Origin: Methylobacterium tarhaniae
Lineage (GTDB): Bacteria; Pseudomonadota; Alphaproteobacteria; Rhizobiales; Beijerinckiaceae
NCBI RefSeq assembly: GCF_001043955.1
Contig: NZ_LABZ01000123.1
Coordinates: 1 to 34,660 of the forward strand
Direction: 5' to 3'
DNA length: 34,660 nucleotides
Shown here: positions 1 to 8,632 of the stretch, piece after piece
Layout of the letters: every line of letters starts with the position of its first letter
How positions within the stretch are numbered: position 1 is the first letter of the stretch
The notes under the pieces: model-generated
The model's database searches: none
Told to the model about the DNA's origin: nothing
What the model saw: only the letters and a program-made list of their open reading frames with translations
Translations under genes and position numbers: made by a program

Positions 1-464
1 CTTTGTGAAGCTCTCGCGACAAAGGTCCCCTCCTCGGGATCAGGCGGTCGCACGATGCTCGGAGAGGCGGCAGGCCCGGAAGCGGCCCTGATGCGTCCGG
101 CCCAAATCCGGACGGTGCCGGGCGCGTGAGATCCGGCGGTCGGCCCATGCAGGCCGAGCCGCACCCATGCACAGGCGTTTCTCAAGGGTGGATGTCGAGC
201 ATCGGAGCGGAAGCGGCCGAGGTCGGGGCTCATCGGTCACCGGAAGGCACGCTCACAAGGAGCGGCTTCACCGCCCCGTGGGACCACCTCCGCCCGTCAT
301 TCGTGAAATCTGCCGCTACACCCTGGCCCGAACGGGTGCCGGGGCGATCGTCGCGGCCCGTCTCATGGGTGGCGTCATGCCTCCCTCCGTCGGTGTCGCC
401 CTCCCGGCAGATGCGGGACGGCACGGGCAGGAGCGTGATCCCGTCCGCGACCGGCGTCAAGCGG
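1..464. other. No supported gene in the left edge
   Basis: No open frame here has recognisable protein content. Frames that cross it are GC-driven frames antisense to the glycosyltransferase, rich in Arg, Pro and Ala. No strong terminator was found. An upstream gene could end just outside the window. Confidence 0.4.
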
Positions 465-1616
465 TTATGGAACCGCCGCCGGCGCGTCGGTGCCGAGGCG
501 GGCGGGCTTGGCGCGGATGTCCATGGCGTTGCCGCGCCAGACGATGTCGCGGGCAACCCAGGCCGCGAGCCAGATCGGGATGAAGAGGAGGTCGCGAACC
601 AGGCACGCCAGCGGCCAGCGCCAGGAGTGCGGCCAGCCGTTGCGGGCGGCGAGCCGCCATTCGGCGCCGTACCAGGCGGCGGCCGTCCCGAGCATCGCCG
701 CGAGACCGGCGAGGCTCCCGCCCGCCGCCGGATAAGCGGCGAGCATCGGGACGACGGCGCCGGTTCCGATCTCGGGAGCGAAGAACAGCGGGAAGGTGAC
801 GCGACGCAGGCGCGCCCAGCGCAACTGGCGCGACCACACCTCGGCGGCGCGCCGCGGCCCGAGCGGCTGGGCGAAGGGCGAGGCGACGAGGTGGACCTGC
901 CGGCCCATCGCCCGCACCAGCTTGGTCGCCGCGGCATCCTCGGCGATCTCGGCGCCGAGCGCCCGGATGCCGCCTTGGGCCTCCAGCAACGGGCGGTACC
1001 AGAGCATGCTCTTGCCCTGGGCGAAGCCGAGGCCCAGGGACTCGCCGACATACTGCCAGCGTGCCTGCAGGGTGTTGAGGAAGGCGCATTCCACCTCGGC
1101 CCAGAAGCTGCCCGGACGGGTGCCGATCGGGGTCGAGCAGACGAGGCCGGTCTTCGGCCGCCAGGCGGCGCGCAGGCGCTGGATGTAGTCCGGCGGCATC
1201 AGGACGTTCGAATCGGCCAGGATGACCCAGTCGTGGCGCGCCTCGTCCCAGCCGCGGATGCAGTTGTTGAGCTTCGGGTTGTCGCTCACCCGCTCGTCGC
1301 CGACGATCAGCCGGGCCGGCACGCCCGGATTGGCGGCGATCAGCCGCTCGACCAGCGGCACGATCGGGTCGGTGGCGCGGGCGACGCAAAAGATCAGCTC
1401 GTAATGCGGGTAGGCGAGGCGGAACCCGGAGCCCAGCGTCTCCTCGCTGTAGGTCTCCAGGCCGCAGACCGGCCGCACCACCGTGACAGGTGCATCGGCG
1501 AGCCCGGCCGAGGCCGGATCCGGCCGCCCGAGGCGGCGCAGCGCGATGGCGAGGCTCGCGAGGTTGATCAGCGTGAGAGCGAGGCAGATGATGGCGGCGA
1601 TGCCGGTACCGGTCAT
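465..1616 (-). CDS. GT21-type (ceramide glucosyltransferase/HpnI-like) membrane glycosyltransferase
   Basis: 383-residue inner-membrane glycosyltransferase of the GT2/GT21 group, expected to move a sugar from a nucleotide sugar to a lipid on the cytoplasmic face. Visible: an N-terminal membrane helix (about 5-27), an ADSN motif at 134-137 holding a candidate metal-binding Asp135, Glu-Asp at 226-227, the RQLRW form of the (Q/R)xxRW motif at 263-267, and hydrophobic helices in the C-terminal third. The start is the ATG at 1616 because GGGAGGA lies about six bases upstream; a longer frame to 1682 lacks this. It is divergent from the S9 peptidase across 190 bp. HpnI of hopanoid synthesis belongs to the same family, but no hpn neighbours are present, so the substrate is unassigned. 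Family call is firm. Confidence 0.88.
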   Translation of the reverse strand: MTGTGIAAIICLALTLINLASLAIALRRLGRPDPASAGLADAPVTVVRPVCGLETYSEETLGSGFRLAYPHYELIFCVARATDPIVPLVERLIAANPGVPARLIVGDERVSDNPKLNNCIRGWDEARHDWVILADSNVLMPPDYIQRLRAAWRPKTGLVCSTPIGTRPGSFWAEVECAFLNTLQARWQYVGESLGLGFAQGKSMLWYRPLLEAQGGIRALGAEIAEDAAATKLVRAMGRQVHLVASPFAQPLGPRRAAEVWSRQLRWARLRRVTFPLFFAPEIGTGAVVPMLAAYPAAGGSLAGLAAMLGTAAAWYGAEWRLAARNGWPHSWRWPLACLVRDLLFIPIWLAAWVARDIVWRGNAMDIRAKPARLGTDAPAAVP

Positions 1617-1806
1617 GCGGGTCCTCCCGGGCCGGTGCCGACCCGCGCCCTGGCCTCCCCTCAAACAGGCCGGCTGTTGCAACCGTATGACGGTGCAGCA
1701 TTCCCGCGCCCGCTGTTCCCCCCGGGCATCATCCGTGGCGGCCCACCCTGGACCCCGGCCGCGGCCAGGCTAGATCTTCCCGCACCCGCAACCCGAAGGG
1801 CCCGGC

Positions 1807-3894
1807 ATGCCGCTCACCCCCGATCCCCGCCCGACCCTCCAGGCTCCCGACGACGATCCGCATCTCTGGCTCGAGGAGATCGACGGGGAGCGGGCCCTGG
1901 CCTGGGTCGAGGCGCAGAACGCCGACACGCTCGCGGCTTATGCGGATGGCCGCTACGCGGCAGACCGCGACGGCCTGAAGGCCGCCCTCGACCGGCCGGA
2001 CAAGATCCCGGGCGTCACCCGGCGCGGCGGCCTCCTCTACAATCTGTGGCAGGATGCCGGACATCCCCGCGGCCTGTGGCGGCGCACGACGGAAGGCGAG
2101 TACCGCAAGGCGGAGCCGGACTGGGACGTGCTCCTCGACCTCGACGCGCTCGCCCGCGACGAGGGCGAGGACTGGGTCTGGAGCGGCGCCGCGAGCCTGC
2201 CGGGCAGCCACGCCCGGGCGCTGGTCCAGCTCTCCCGCGGCGGCGGCGACGCGACCGTGGTGCGCGAGTTCGACCTCGAGACCCGCCGCTTCGTCGAGGG
2301 CGGCTTCGCGCTGCCGGAAGCCAAGAGCATCCCGGTCTGGCTCGATCCCGACACGCTGCTGCTGGCAAGCCCGCTCGGCGGCCCCGAGCACGCGACGCCC
2401 TCAGGGTATGCCCGCACCGTGCGGCTGTGGCGGCGCGGCACCGATCCGCTCGCGGCCCCGGTGATCTTCTCCGCCGGCCCCACCAGCATGGTCGCCTACG
2501 GCTACCCCGACCGGGAGGCGACACCCGAACGCCTGGTCTTCGTCGAGCGGACCGGGTTCTTCGACGGCACGGTCAGCCTCGGCGACCGGTCCGGCCCGAA
2601 AACCCGCCTCGACATCCCGACCGATGCCGACCCGCATTGGCACCGGGGCTTTCTCGCGGTCCGGACCCGGACGCCGTGGGAGGTGGACGGCACGACCCAT
2701 CCGGCCGACAGCGTGCTCGGCATCGGGCTCGACGCCTTCCTGGAGGGGGATAGAGGGTTCCAGGTGCTGTTCACGCCCGGCCCGCGCCGGGCGTTGCAGG
2801 GCTTCTTCTGGACCGGCGGGCACCTGGTGATCTCGGTCCTCGACGACCTGAAGGCGACCTTCCCGGTCTTCACCCCTTCGGCGGGCGGCTGGGCCGAGAG
2901 CCGGGTCGCCGGCCTGCCGGAACTCGGCGTCGTCAGCGTCTGGTCGATGGACGGCGAGGAGGAGGAATCGAACGGCGACCTGATGGTGGCCGCCAACGAC
3001 CCCGTCACCCCCTCGACCCTGCTCACCACCCGGCCCGACCTCGCCGCCCCGACGCTCCTGAAGCAGGCCCCCGCCCTGTTCGAGGCCGAGGGCCTGGTGG
3101 TGACCCGGCACGAGGCGGTGTCGAGCGACGGCGAGCGCATCCCTTACGTCCAGGCCGGCCCGCCGGGGGAGACCGGCGAGGCACCGGTGCATCTCTCCGG
3201 CTATGGCGGCTTCCAGGTCACGAACCTCGCCGGCTACTCGGCGGTGCTCGGCCGGCTCTGGCTCGCCAAGGGCGGCACACGGGTAGTGGCCAACATCCGC
3301 GGCGGCGGCGAATTCGGCACCCGCTGGCACGAGGCCGGGCGGCGCGAGGGCAAGGCGCTCACCCACGACGATTTCGCGGCGGTGGCCGCCGACCTGGTTC
3401 GCCGCGGCGTGACGCGGCCCGGCCGCATCGCCGCCGAGGGCGGCTCGAACGGGGGCCTCCTGATCGCCAACATGCTGACGCGCTACCCCGAGCGCTTCGG
3501 CGCGCTGTTCTGCACCGTGCCGCTGATCGACATGCGGCGCTACACCAAGCTTCTGGCCGGCGCGAGCTGGATCGCCGAGTACGGCGACCCGGACGACCCG
3601 GCGGACTGGACCTTCCTGCAAAAGATCTCGGCCTATCACGTGGCAGACGCCGGCAAGCCCTACCCGCCGATCCTGATCGCCACGACGCGGCGCGACGACC
3701 GGGTGCATCCGGGCCACGCCCGCAAGATGGCGGCCAAGCTCCAGGCCCTCGGCTACGACGCCCGCTTCTACGAGCCCGAGGCCGGCGGCCATTCCCACGG
3801 CAAGAACAGCGCCGAGACCGCCGCCTTCGCGGCCCTCGGTGCCGCCTTCCTGCGGCGGGCGATCGGCTGGGAGCCGGAGGTGGCCGGGACCTGA
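1807..3894 (+). CDS. S9 prolyl oligopeptidase family serine peptidase
   Basis: 695-residue S9-family peptidase, the usual length for prolyl oligopeptidase, which cleaves short peptides after proline. The N-terminus (DDDPHLWLEEIDGERALAW) is the standard opening of the family. The middle third should be the beta-propeller. The C-terminal alpha/beta hydrolase domain has Ser547 in GGSNGG, an Asp at 630/631 in DDRVHP, and His662 in GGHSHG, so the triad is complete. No signal peptide is visible, so it is probably cytoplasmic. ATG at 1807 follows a modest GAAGGG. It stands alone: the neighbour upstream is divergent, and a structured repeat separates it from the next gene. Precise substrate preference cannot be read from sequence. 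Confidence 0.93.
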   Translation: MPLTPDPRPTLQAPDDDPHLWLEEIDGERALAWVEAQNADTLAAYADGRYAADRDGLKAALDRPDKIPGVTRRGGLLYNLWQDAGHPRGLWRRTTEGEYRKAEPDWDVLLDLDALARDEGEDWVWSGAASLPGSHARALVQLSRGGGDATVVREFDLETRRFVEGGFALPEAKSIPVWLDPDTLLLASPLGGPEHATPSGYARTVRLWRRGTDPLAAPVIFSAGPTSMVAYGYPDREATPERLVFVERTGFFDGTVSLGDRSGPKTRLDIPTDADPHWHRGFLAVRTRTPWEVDGTTHPADSVLGIGLDAFLEGDRGFQVLFTPGPRRALQGFFWTGGHLVISVLDDLKATFPVFTPSAGGWAESRVAGLPELGVVSVWSMDGEEEESNGDLMVAANDPVTPSTLLTTRPDLAAPTLLKQAPALFEAEGLVVTRHEAVSSDGERIPYVQAGPPGETGEAPVHLSGYGGFQVTNLAGYSAVLGRLWLAKGGTRVVANIRGGGEFGTRWHEAGRREGKALTHDDFAAVAADLVRRGVTRPGRIAAEGGSNGGLLIANMLTRYPERFGALFCTVPLIDMRRYTKLLAGASWIAEYGDPDDPADWTFLQKISAYHVADAGKPYPPILIATTRRDDRVHPGHARKMAAKLQALGYDARFYEPEAGGHSHGKNSAETAAFAALGAAFLRRAIGWEPEVAGT

Positions 3895-3913
3895 TCGTTC
3901 CTGCACAGGAAGA

Positions 3914-4027
3914 CCAGCGCGCTGATGCATCGCCACGTCGATGCATCAGCGTTCGGCGCATCGGCGCCGGCGCCCCTCCGGGCTTAGCCAGCGCCTTCGA
4001 ACAAGTCTGTTCGAAGGCGCTGCGGTA
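3914..4027. repeat. Double-hairpin intergenic repeat, copy 1
   Basis: Two perfect inverted repeats sit in tandem. Arms 3921-3932 and 3939-3950 (12 bp, loop CCACGT) form the first. Arms 3989-4003 and 4008-4022 (15 bp, loop AGTC) form the second. A related copy lies at 8633-8760 with the same order and nearly the same arms but a different middle. It follows the S9 peptidase stop by 19 bp. There is no U-tract, so it is not a standard intrinsic terminator. Confidence 0.85.
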
Positions 4028-4122
4028 TGAAAGCCGGGAACTTGAGCGCGGCGCGCACGTCTTCCCGGCAGCGAAGCGTGGCATATCGCCTCTGCGTCCT
4101 GCCGGATAAGGAATTCTTCACG

Positions 4123-4752
4123 ATGCGCGCCGCAGCAACCCTCCTCGTCACCCTTTGCGTGGTCGGGGCCAACGAGGCGCGGGCCGGGATCCTGATTCGG
4201 GTCGACAAGGCCACCCAGCGGATGACCGTGACGCGGGACGGGACGACGCTCTACGACTGGCCGGTCTCCACCGGGATGGCCGGCTACAGCACGCCCCGGG
4301 GCGCCTTCTCGCCCTCGCGCATGGTGGTCGATTACCGCTCGCGCGAATGGGACGACGCGCCGATGCCGCACGCGATCTTCTTCACCGGCCGCGGCCACGC
4401 CATCCACGGCAGCAGCCATACCGGCCGCCTCGGCACCCCCGCCTCGCACGGCTGCGTGCGCCTCGCGCCGGGCAAGGCCGCGACGCTCTACGCCCTCGTC
4501 AAGGCGGAGGGCATGGGCAACACCCGGGTGGTGATCGGCGGCGACGAGACCGCCATCGCCGGCCGGGCGACGCCGCGCCGGGAGGCCCGGATGCGCCGGG
4601 AGCGCCTCGATCAGGACGGCTTCACGCGGACGACCCGCGCCTCGCGCGGCCGCTCCACCGATCCCTGGGGCGACGCCGGCTGGCAGCCGGTCGGGGCGAC
4701 CTACCCGTCGCCCTACGGCGCGACGTCCTACTCCTACGGTCCGTCGTACTGA
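4123..4752 (+). CDS. Secreted L,D-transpeptidase (YkuD domain)
   Basis: 209-residue cell-wall enzyme that forms 3-3 crosslinks in peptidoglycan or anchors proteins to it. Residues 1-21 are a signal peptide ending ANEARA. The YkuD domain follows at about 23-145, with the conserved IHGSSHTGRLGTPASHGCVRL stretch ending in the catalytic Cys111. The C-terminal tail is basic, then rich in Ser, Tyr and Pro. ATG at 4123 is chosen because it opens the signal peptide and AAGGA lies about ten bases before it; the frame stays open further upstream into the repeat, where it has no protein-like content. It lies 77 bp before the next gene and could be cotranscribed with it. Exact crosslinking or anchoring role is not deducible. 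Confidence 0.92.
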   Translation: MRAAATLLVTLCVVGANEARAGILIRVDKATQRMTVTRDGTTLYDWPVSTGMAGYSTPRGAFSPSRMVVDYRSREWDDAPMPHAIFFTGRGHAIHGSSHTGRLGTPASHGCVRLAPGKAATLYALVKAEGMGNTRVVIGGDETAIAGRATPRREARMRRERLDQDGFTRTTRASRGRSTDPWGDAGWQPVGATYPSPYGATSYSYGPSY

Positions 4753-4829
4753 TTCCGGCCGGGTTGCCGGAAGCGGCCCCGCGCGACACCTAGAGGGCGT
4801 CGCGCCGCCGCCAGGGAGCAGGCTTTCGG

Positions 4830-5207
4830 ATGCGCAGCCTGTTCGTCCTGATGTCCATCGCGGTCGCCCTCGGCTTCGTGGTCAGCGGGCTCATCAACGG
4901 CCTCGACGACCGGGCGCTCGCCCGCAGCGAGCGCGAGGCGCAGAGGCGGGTCGGCGTCGCGGTGGCGGATTACGCCCGCCGGCTCGGCCTGTCGCAGGAC
5001 TGGGCCGCCTATTGCCGGGCCGAGACCCGACGCAAGCTCGCCACCTACCCGAAGGACGGCTCGATCCCGTTCGGCCTGCGCTATTCCAGCGCCGGCACCG
5101 AGGACGTCGAGCGGGCGATCCGCGAGCGCGAGACCTACGAGCGCCAGGACCAGATCCTGTGCCTGGCACAGCTGCCCGCGAGCCTGCGCGACCAGGCGGC
5201 GCCGTAG
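4830..5207 (+). CDS. Hypothetical single-pass membrane protein
   Basis: 125-residue protein of unrecognised family. Residues 3-23 form one hydrophobic helix (MRSLFVLMSIAVALGFVVSG), which is either a signal anchor or a signal peptide without a clear cleavage site. The rest is charged and helical and holds two cysteines, one in the middle (AAYCRAE) and one near the end (ILCLAQ). GGGAGCAGG upstream of the ATG at 4830 supports the start. It follows the L,D-transpeptidase in the same direction and converges with the S49 protease gene, the two stops being only four bases apart. The topology suggests an envelope location. No function is assigned. Confidence 0.72.
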   Translation: MRSLFVLMSIAVALGFVVSGLINGLDDRALARSEREAQRRVGVAVADYARRLGLSQDWAAYCRAETRRKLATYPKDGSIPFGLRYSSAGTEDVERAIRERETYERQDQILCLAQLPASLRDQAAP

Positions 5208-5211
5208 ACCC

Positions 5212-6075
5212 TTACAAACCGTATCGTGCGAAGGCCGCGCGCTCGTCGAGGACCGCCAGCGCGCCCTCGACCGCCGCGAGGCCGACCGCCCCCGGCTCGC
5301 GCCGGCGCAGCAGGCGGGCGAGGAGGCCGCCGCGGACCTGCTCGACGAGGGGCAGCCGCACCGTGTCGCCGAAGCGGGCGCGCAGGATCGAGCGGACGTC
5401 GCCGTGGCCGTCGACGAGGCCCAGCGCCAGGCCCTGGCGCCCGGTCCAGACCGCGCCGGAGAAGAGCTCGTCGGGATCGCCCTTGAGGCCGGGCCGGCGG
5501 CTCTGGACCAGCTCGGTGAACATGGCCTGCACGTCGGCCTGGATGGTCCTGAGGCGGGCGACGTCGTCCGGGTTCTCGGGCCGGAACGGGTCGAGCATCG
5601 CCTTGGCCTTGCCGGCGGTGTGGACCCGGCGCTCGACGCCGAGGCGCTCGATCAGCCCGGTGAAGCCGAACCCCGCCGAGACCACCCCGATCGAGCCGAC
5701 CAGGGAGGACGGATCGCAGTAGATCTCGTCCGCCGCGCAGGCGATCATGTAGCCCCCGGAGGCCGCGACGTCCTCCACGAAGGCGAGGACCGGCACCCCG
5801 GCCTCGGCGGCGAGCGCCCGGATGCGGCGGAAGATCAGGTGCGACTGCGCCGCCGAGCCGCCCGGCGAGTTGATGACCAGCGCCACCGCCCGGATGCCCT
5901 TCATGCCGAAGGCCCGCTCCAGCGCCGGGGCGCAGGCACCGAGCGACAGGCCGGGCCGCAGGGGCGAGACCGCCCCGATGGCGCCGCTCAGGCGCACGAC
6001 CGGCACCACCGGATGGCGGCGGGCGAGGGCCGCGGGCAGGAGGGCGCGCAGGGCGGCGAGGGGCCGGAACGGCAT
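5212..6075 (-). CDS. S49 family serine protease (short SppA/SohB-like)
   Basis: 287-residue S49 protease. This family digests cleaved signal peptides or membrane protein fragments through a Ser/Lys dyad. The ClpP-like fold motifs are present: INSPGGS at 69-74, the nucleophile Ser106 in AASGGYMIA, the SLVGSIGVV strand at 124-132, and Lys158 in the GKAKAMLDPF segment, which fits the usual spacing of about 52 residues from the serine. There is no obvious transmembrane helix at the N-terminus; residues 8-20 are only mildly hydrophobic, so membrane attachment is uncertain. ATG at 6075 gives the compact family length; the frame continues upstream with no homologous content. It is transcribed toward the preceding small membrane-protein gene. 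Confidence 0.92.
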   Translation of the reverse strand: MPFRPLAALRALLPAALARRHPVVPVVRLSGAIGAVSPLRPGLSLGACAPALERAFGMKGIRAVALVINSPGGSAAQSHLIFRRIRALAAEAGVPVLAFVEDVAASGGYMIACAADEIYCDPSSLVGSIGVVSAGFGFTGLIERLGVERRVHTAGKAKAMLDPFRPENPDDVARLRTIQADVQAMFTELVQSRRPGLKGDPDELFSGAVWTGRQGLALGLVDGHGDVRSILRARFGDTVRLPLVEQVRGGLLARLLRRREPGAVGLAAVEGALAVLDERAAFARYGL

Positions 6076-6403
6076 GGCGGGGCGGGGTCTCCGAGGGCGG
6101 ACCTGACAGGTAAGCGGAGCGCGGGGCCCCGGCAAGCGAGCCCGGGTGCCGCAGGCTGGCGGGCGTCCCGAGCCGGAAAGCCGCTCATCCCGGAAGACCT
6201 GCACCGGCCCGGCAAGTCGATCCGAAGTTTTTCACAGGCATCGATTGAAGCGGGGCTGGGCGGATCTAGATGGATGCCGCAGCGCCCCTCGGTCGTCGGG
6301 CGGGCGTCCCGCCGCTCCATCATCGGCGGGAACCAGTCTCGTTGCCACTGCAGAGCCGCGGTGCCGGCGGTGAGCGCCGCGCCGCCCGAGGGAGATCGAC
6401 ACG
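6076..6403. other. Divergent intergenic region, 328 bp
   Basis: Separates the S49 protease start (-) from the Tyr/Arg-rich protein start (+). It must hold both promoters, but no clear -35/-10 pair, operator palindrome or protein-like frame was recognised. Confidence 0.4.
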
Positions 6404-6712
6404 ATGCGCGCCCTTCGATGGATCAGCCTGGTCCTGACCTTGTTCGTCGCCGGGCTCGGGCTCGGCACCAGCCGCAGCTCCGCCGCTGCCCTGCCGAGCG
6501 CCGGCGCCCTCGCGGCCGAAGCCAGCGCCGCCGCGCCGCTGGTCGACAAGGCCTATTACTATCGCCGCTATTACCGCTACCGGCCGTACCGCCGCTACTA
6601 CGGCTACCGACCCTACCGGCGGTACTACTACCGCCCGCATTACCGCCGCTACTATCGCCCCTATTATCGGCCGTACTACCGCCGGATCTACGGCCCGCGC
6701 TTCTACTTCTAG
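6404..6712 (+). CDS. Small secreted Tyr/Arg/Pro-rich low-complexity protein
   Basis: 102-residue protein. Residues 1-28 form a signal peptide (basic MRALRW, hydrophobic core, likely cleavage after SSAA or nearby). An Ala-rich spacer follows. From about residue 51 to the end almost every residue is Tyr, Arg or Pro, in loosely repeated YRRYY and YRPY units, and the chain ends RFYF. GAGGGAGA stands about eight bases before the ATG. The function is unknown. Such composition could bind acidic polymers, crosslink through tyrosine or coat the envelope; these are guesses. A perfect 15-bp hairpin lies downstream (6777-6809). The frame is credible because of the signal peptide, the ribosome site and the codon-level repetition. 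Confidence 0.75.
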   Translation: MRALRWISLVLTLFVAGLGLGTSRSSAAALPSAGALAAEASAAAPLVDKAYYYRRYYRYRPYRRYYGYRPYRRYYYRPHYRRYYRPYYRPYYRRIYGPRFYF

Positions 6713-6776
6713 AGCGTTTTCCGGCGACGTAGATATCCGTTCGTCGTGGAAGACGTGGCAAAATAACAGACTTGGC
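6710..6776. repeat. Degenerate intergenic palindromic repeat (AGAGCGTTTTC type)
   Basis: Starts AGAGCGTTTTCC and ends with GGAAGACGTGGC then AAAATAACAGACTTGG, giving a loose inverted repeat. I recall similar AGAGCxTTTTC elements as common between genes in Rhizobiales. Family assignment rests on memory; only one copy of this form is in the window. Confidence 0.4.
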
Positions 6777-6809
6777 GCAGCGCCCGATCGCACCGCGATC
6801 GGGCGCTGC
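6777..6809. terminator. Perfect 15-bp hairpin, terminator candidate
   Basis: Arms 6777-6791 and 6795-6809 are exact reverse complements around the loop ACC. It lies 64 bp after the Tyr/Arg-rich gene. It lacks a run of T, so termination is plausible but unproven. Confidence 0.5.
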
Positions 6810-7474
6810 TCTCGTCCGGGCCCTCGCAGCGCAGCCCCGGCAACCACGGACGTTCCGATCCGCGGCTGGCCAGTGCAGGGAGGGCGGCCGCGGCCCTTGA
6901 TCGGGACACGCACCGCCCACGTACGGGCGGATCTCGGCACAGTCGAGATGAGATCGTCCGCAACCCTATCCAAATGCCCGCCGATCGACGATGGCGCGAC
7001 CGTCCAACGGACCGCGTCTTGCCTGCCTTCGGATCGATTTCTGCATGATATTGTACCATTATTTATTGAATAGATCGACATTAAAAAGTATTTGCTGTAA
7101 TCATCCGCCTGTCAGTAATTTATCGAACAACAAATATGAAGCTAAGAAGCGCAGCGCGTCCGATTTTTGTCAAAATATTCAGTTCATTCTCATCCCGGGA
7201 AAGAAATCCATCGGTACATCGCGGCTGCGCAATCCTGCCCCGACCTACGTCGCACCGCTCAGCAGAGCCGATTGGACCGATCGTGATAGGACTACATTCC
7301 TTTCTCCACCGCCTTAGTTCTGGAACGTCCGTTTACTCACGGTTAAGCGCGAAAACCCCATCCTGGTTTGAGAAAAAGACCGATTCGGTTTTCGAAATTG
7401 GGGAGCCCTCGGCTCCCCGTGCCGCGGGAGTCGGCCCCTGGGGCTGAACGACGTGCGCCGCGGGAGGTGGGCAG
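6810..7474. other. Long non-coding region with an AT-rich island
   Basis: No gene is supported over 665 bp. From about 7020 to 7200 the sequence turns strongly AT-rich, unlike the rest of the window. A short hairpin (arms 7400-7407 and 7411-7418, loop CTC) lies about 57 bp before the HD-GYP start. Frames across the island have no signal peptide, ribosome site or recognisable domain. It may hold the regulator's promoter, a small RNA or foreign DNA. Confidence 0.5.
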
Positions 7475-8620
7475 ATGGACGTACTCGTCATCGACGACAG
7501 CCAGGCGGTGCTGAACCAGATCCAGCGGCTGCTGGAACACGACCTGCAGGTGGTCACCTCCATCTTCCTCAATCCGCTCCTGGCCCTCGAGGAGGCGCGG
7601 ATGCGCGCCTTCGACCTCGTATTGGTCGACTTCACCATGCCCGAGATGGACGGGGTGTCGGTGATCCGCCAGTTGCGGGCGATCACGCATTACTCCCAGG
7701 TGCCGATCGTCATGTTCACCAGCGAGGTGAGCGACGCGGTCCGCATCGGTGCCCTCGATGCAGGCGCCACCGACTTCCTCGACAAGCGGATGGGCCGCGT
7801 CGAGCTGAAGGTCCGGCTGCGCAACCTGGTGCGGCTGGCCACCGCCGTGCGCCGCCTCGACGACCAGGCCTCCTGGCTCGCCGGCGAGATCGAGAAGGCG
7901 GTGCGGACGCTGCGCGAGCGCGAGGCGGAGATCATCTTCCGCCTCTCGCTGGCCGTGGAATACCGGGACAACGACACCGGCGATCATACCTGGCGCGTCG
8001 CCCGCTACAGCCAGATCATGGCCGAGGCCCTGGGGCTCGACGCCGATTTGTGCCGCCGCGTCTACCTGGCGGCCCCGCTCCACGACGTCGGCAAGGTGGC
8101 GATCCCGGACGGCGTGCTGCTCAAGCCGGGCCGCCTCGACGAGGAGGAATTCGCCCTGATCCGCACCCATGCGGCGATCGGCAAGCGCATCCTGGGCGGC
8201 AGCAATTGCGAGCTCATCGGCCTCGCGGCGGAGATCGCCGAGTCCCACCACGAGCGTTGGGACGGCCGCGGCTATCCGCAGGGCCTGTCCGGCGAGGCGA
8301 TCCCCCTGGCGGCCCGGATCGTCGCCGTGGCCGACGTGTTCGACGCGCTGACCTCCCAGCGGCCCTATAAGGCGGCGATGCCCCTCGACGAGGCGCGGGC
8401 CTGCATCGAGGCGGAGAGCGGCCGCCATTTCGATCCGGCCTGCGTCGCCGCCTTCCTGTCGCGCTGGGACGACATCGTGACGGTCGGCGCCGCCGCCACG
8501 GCCTCGGCACGCTTGCGCGACCTCCCGTTCCGGATCGAGCCCTGGGCCCGGGTGCCGTCCCTGCCCCGGGAGGTACCCGCGGGGGCCGCCTCCACGCCGC
8601 ACCAGGACGAGGCGGCCTGA
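7475..8620 (+). CDS. Response regulator with HD-GYP domain (c-di-GMP phosphodiesterase, RpfG-like)
   Basis: 381-residue two-domain regulator. Residues 1-118 form a receiver domain: acidic pocket Asp7/Asp8, phospho-acceptor Asp52 in LVDFTMPEMDG, Thr82 and Lys104. A coiled linker (about 120-155) leads to an HD-GYP domain at about 155-345 with HD at 203-204 (LHDVGK), HHE at 258-260 and the complete DGRGYP at 263-268. All signature residues are present, so cyclic-di-GMP hydrolysis controlled by phosphorylation is expected. GGGAGG lies before the ATG at 7475. No cognate kinase gene is adjacent; the nearest kinases are 3-7 kb away. The tail after about 345 is Ala/Pro-rich and not conserved-looking. 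Confidence 0.94.
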   Translation: MDVLVIDDSQAVLNQIQRLLEHDLQVVTSIFLNPLLALEEARMRAFDLVLVDFTMPEMDGVSVIRQLRAITHYSQVPIVMFTSEVSDAVRIGALDAGATDFLDKRMGRVELKVRLRNLVRLATAVRRLDDQASWLAGEIEKAVRTLREREAEIIFRLSLAVEYRDNDTGDHTWRVARYSQIMAEALGLDADLCRRVYLAAPLHDVGKVAIPDGVLLKPGRLDEEEFALIRTHAAIGKRILGGSNCELIGLAAEIAESHHERWDGRGYPQGLSGEAIPLAARIVAVADVFDALTSQRPYKAAMPLDEARACIEAESGRHFDPACVAAFLSRWDDIVTVGAAATASARLRDLPFRIEPWARVPSLPREVPAGAASTPHQDEAA

Positions 8621-8632
8621 GGCGGGCTTATG

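Noticed and set aside
1678..1697. Near-palindrome TGCAACCGT-ATG-ACGGTGCA in the divergent region
   Set aside because: Interrupted by one unpaired base and with no regulator nearby; too weak to call an operator.
126..2753. Long plus-strand open frame across the glycosyltransferase and into the S9 gene
   Set aside because: Antisense to one gene and out of frame with the other; composition is Arg/Pro/Ala-rich as expected for GC-driven shadow frames.
7020..7200. Replication origin
   Set aside because: AT-rich, but no DnaA-box cluster, iterons or dnaA/parAB/repABC genes nearby.
6991..7317. 108-codon plus-strand frame in the AT-rich island
   Set aside because: No ribosome site, no domain or signal peptide, and irregular composition; treated as non-coding.
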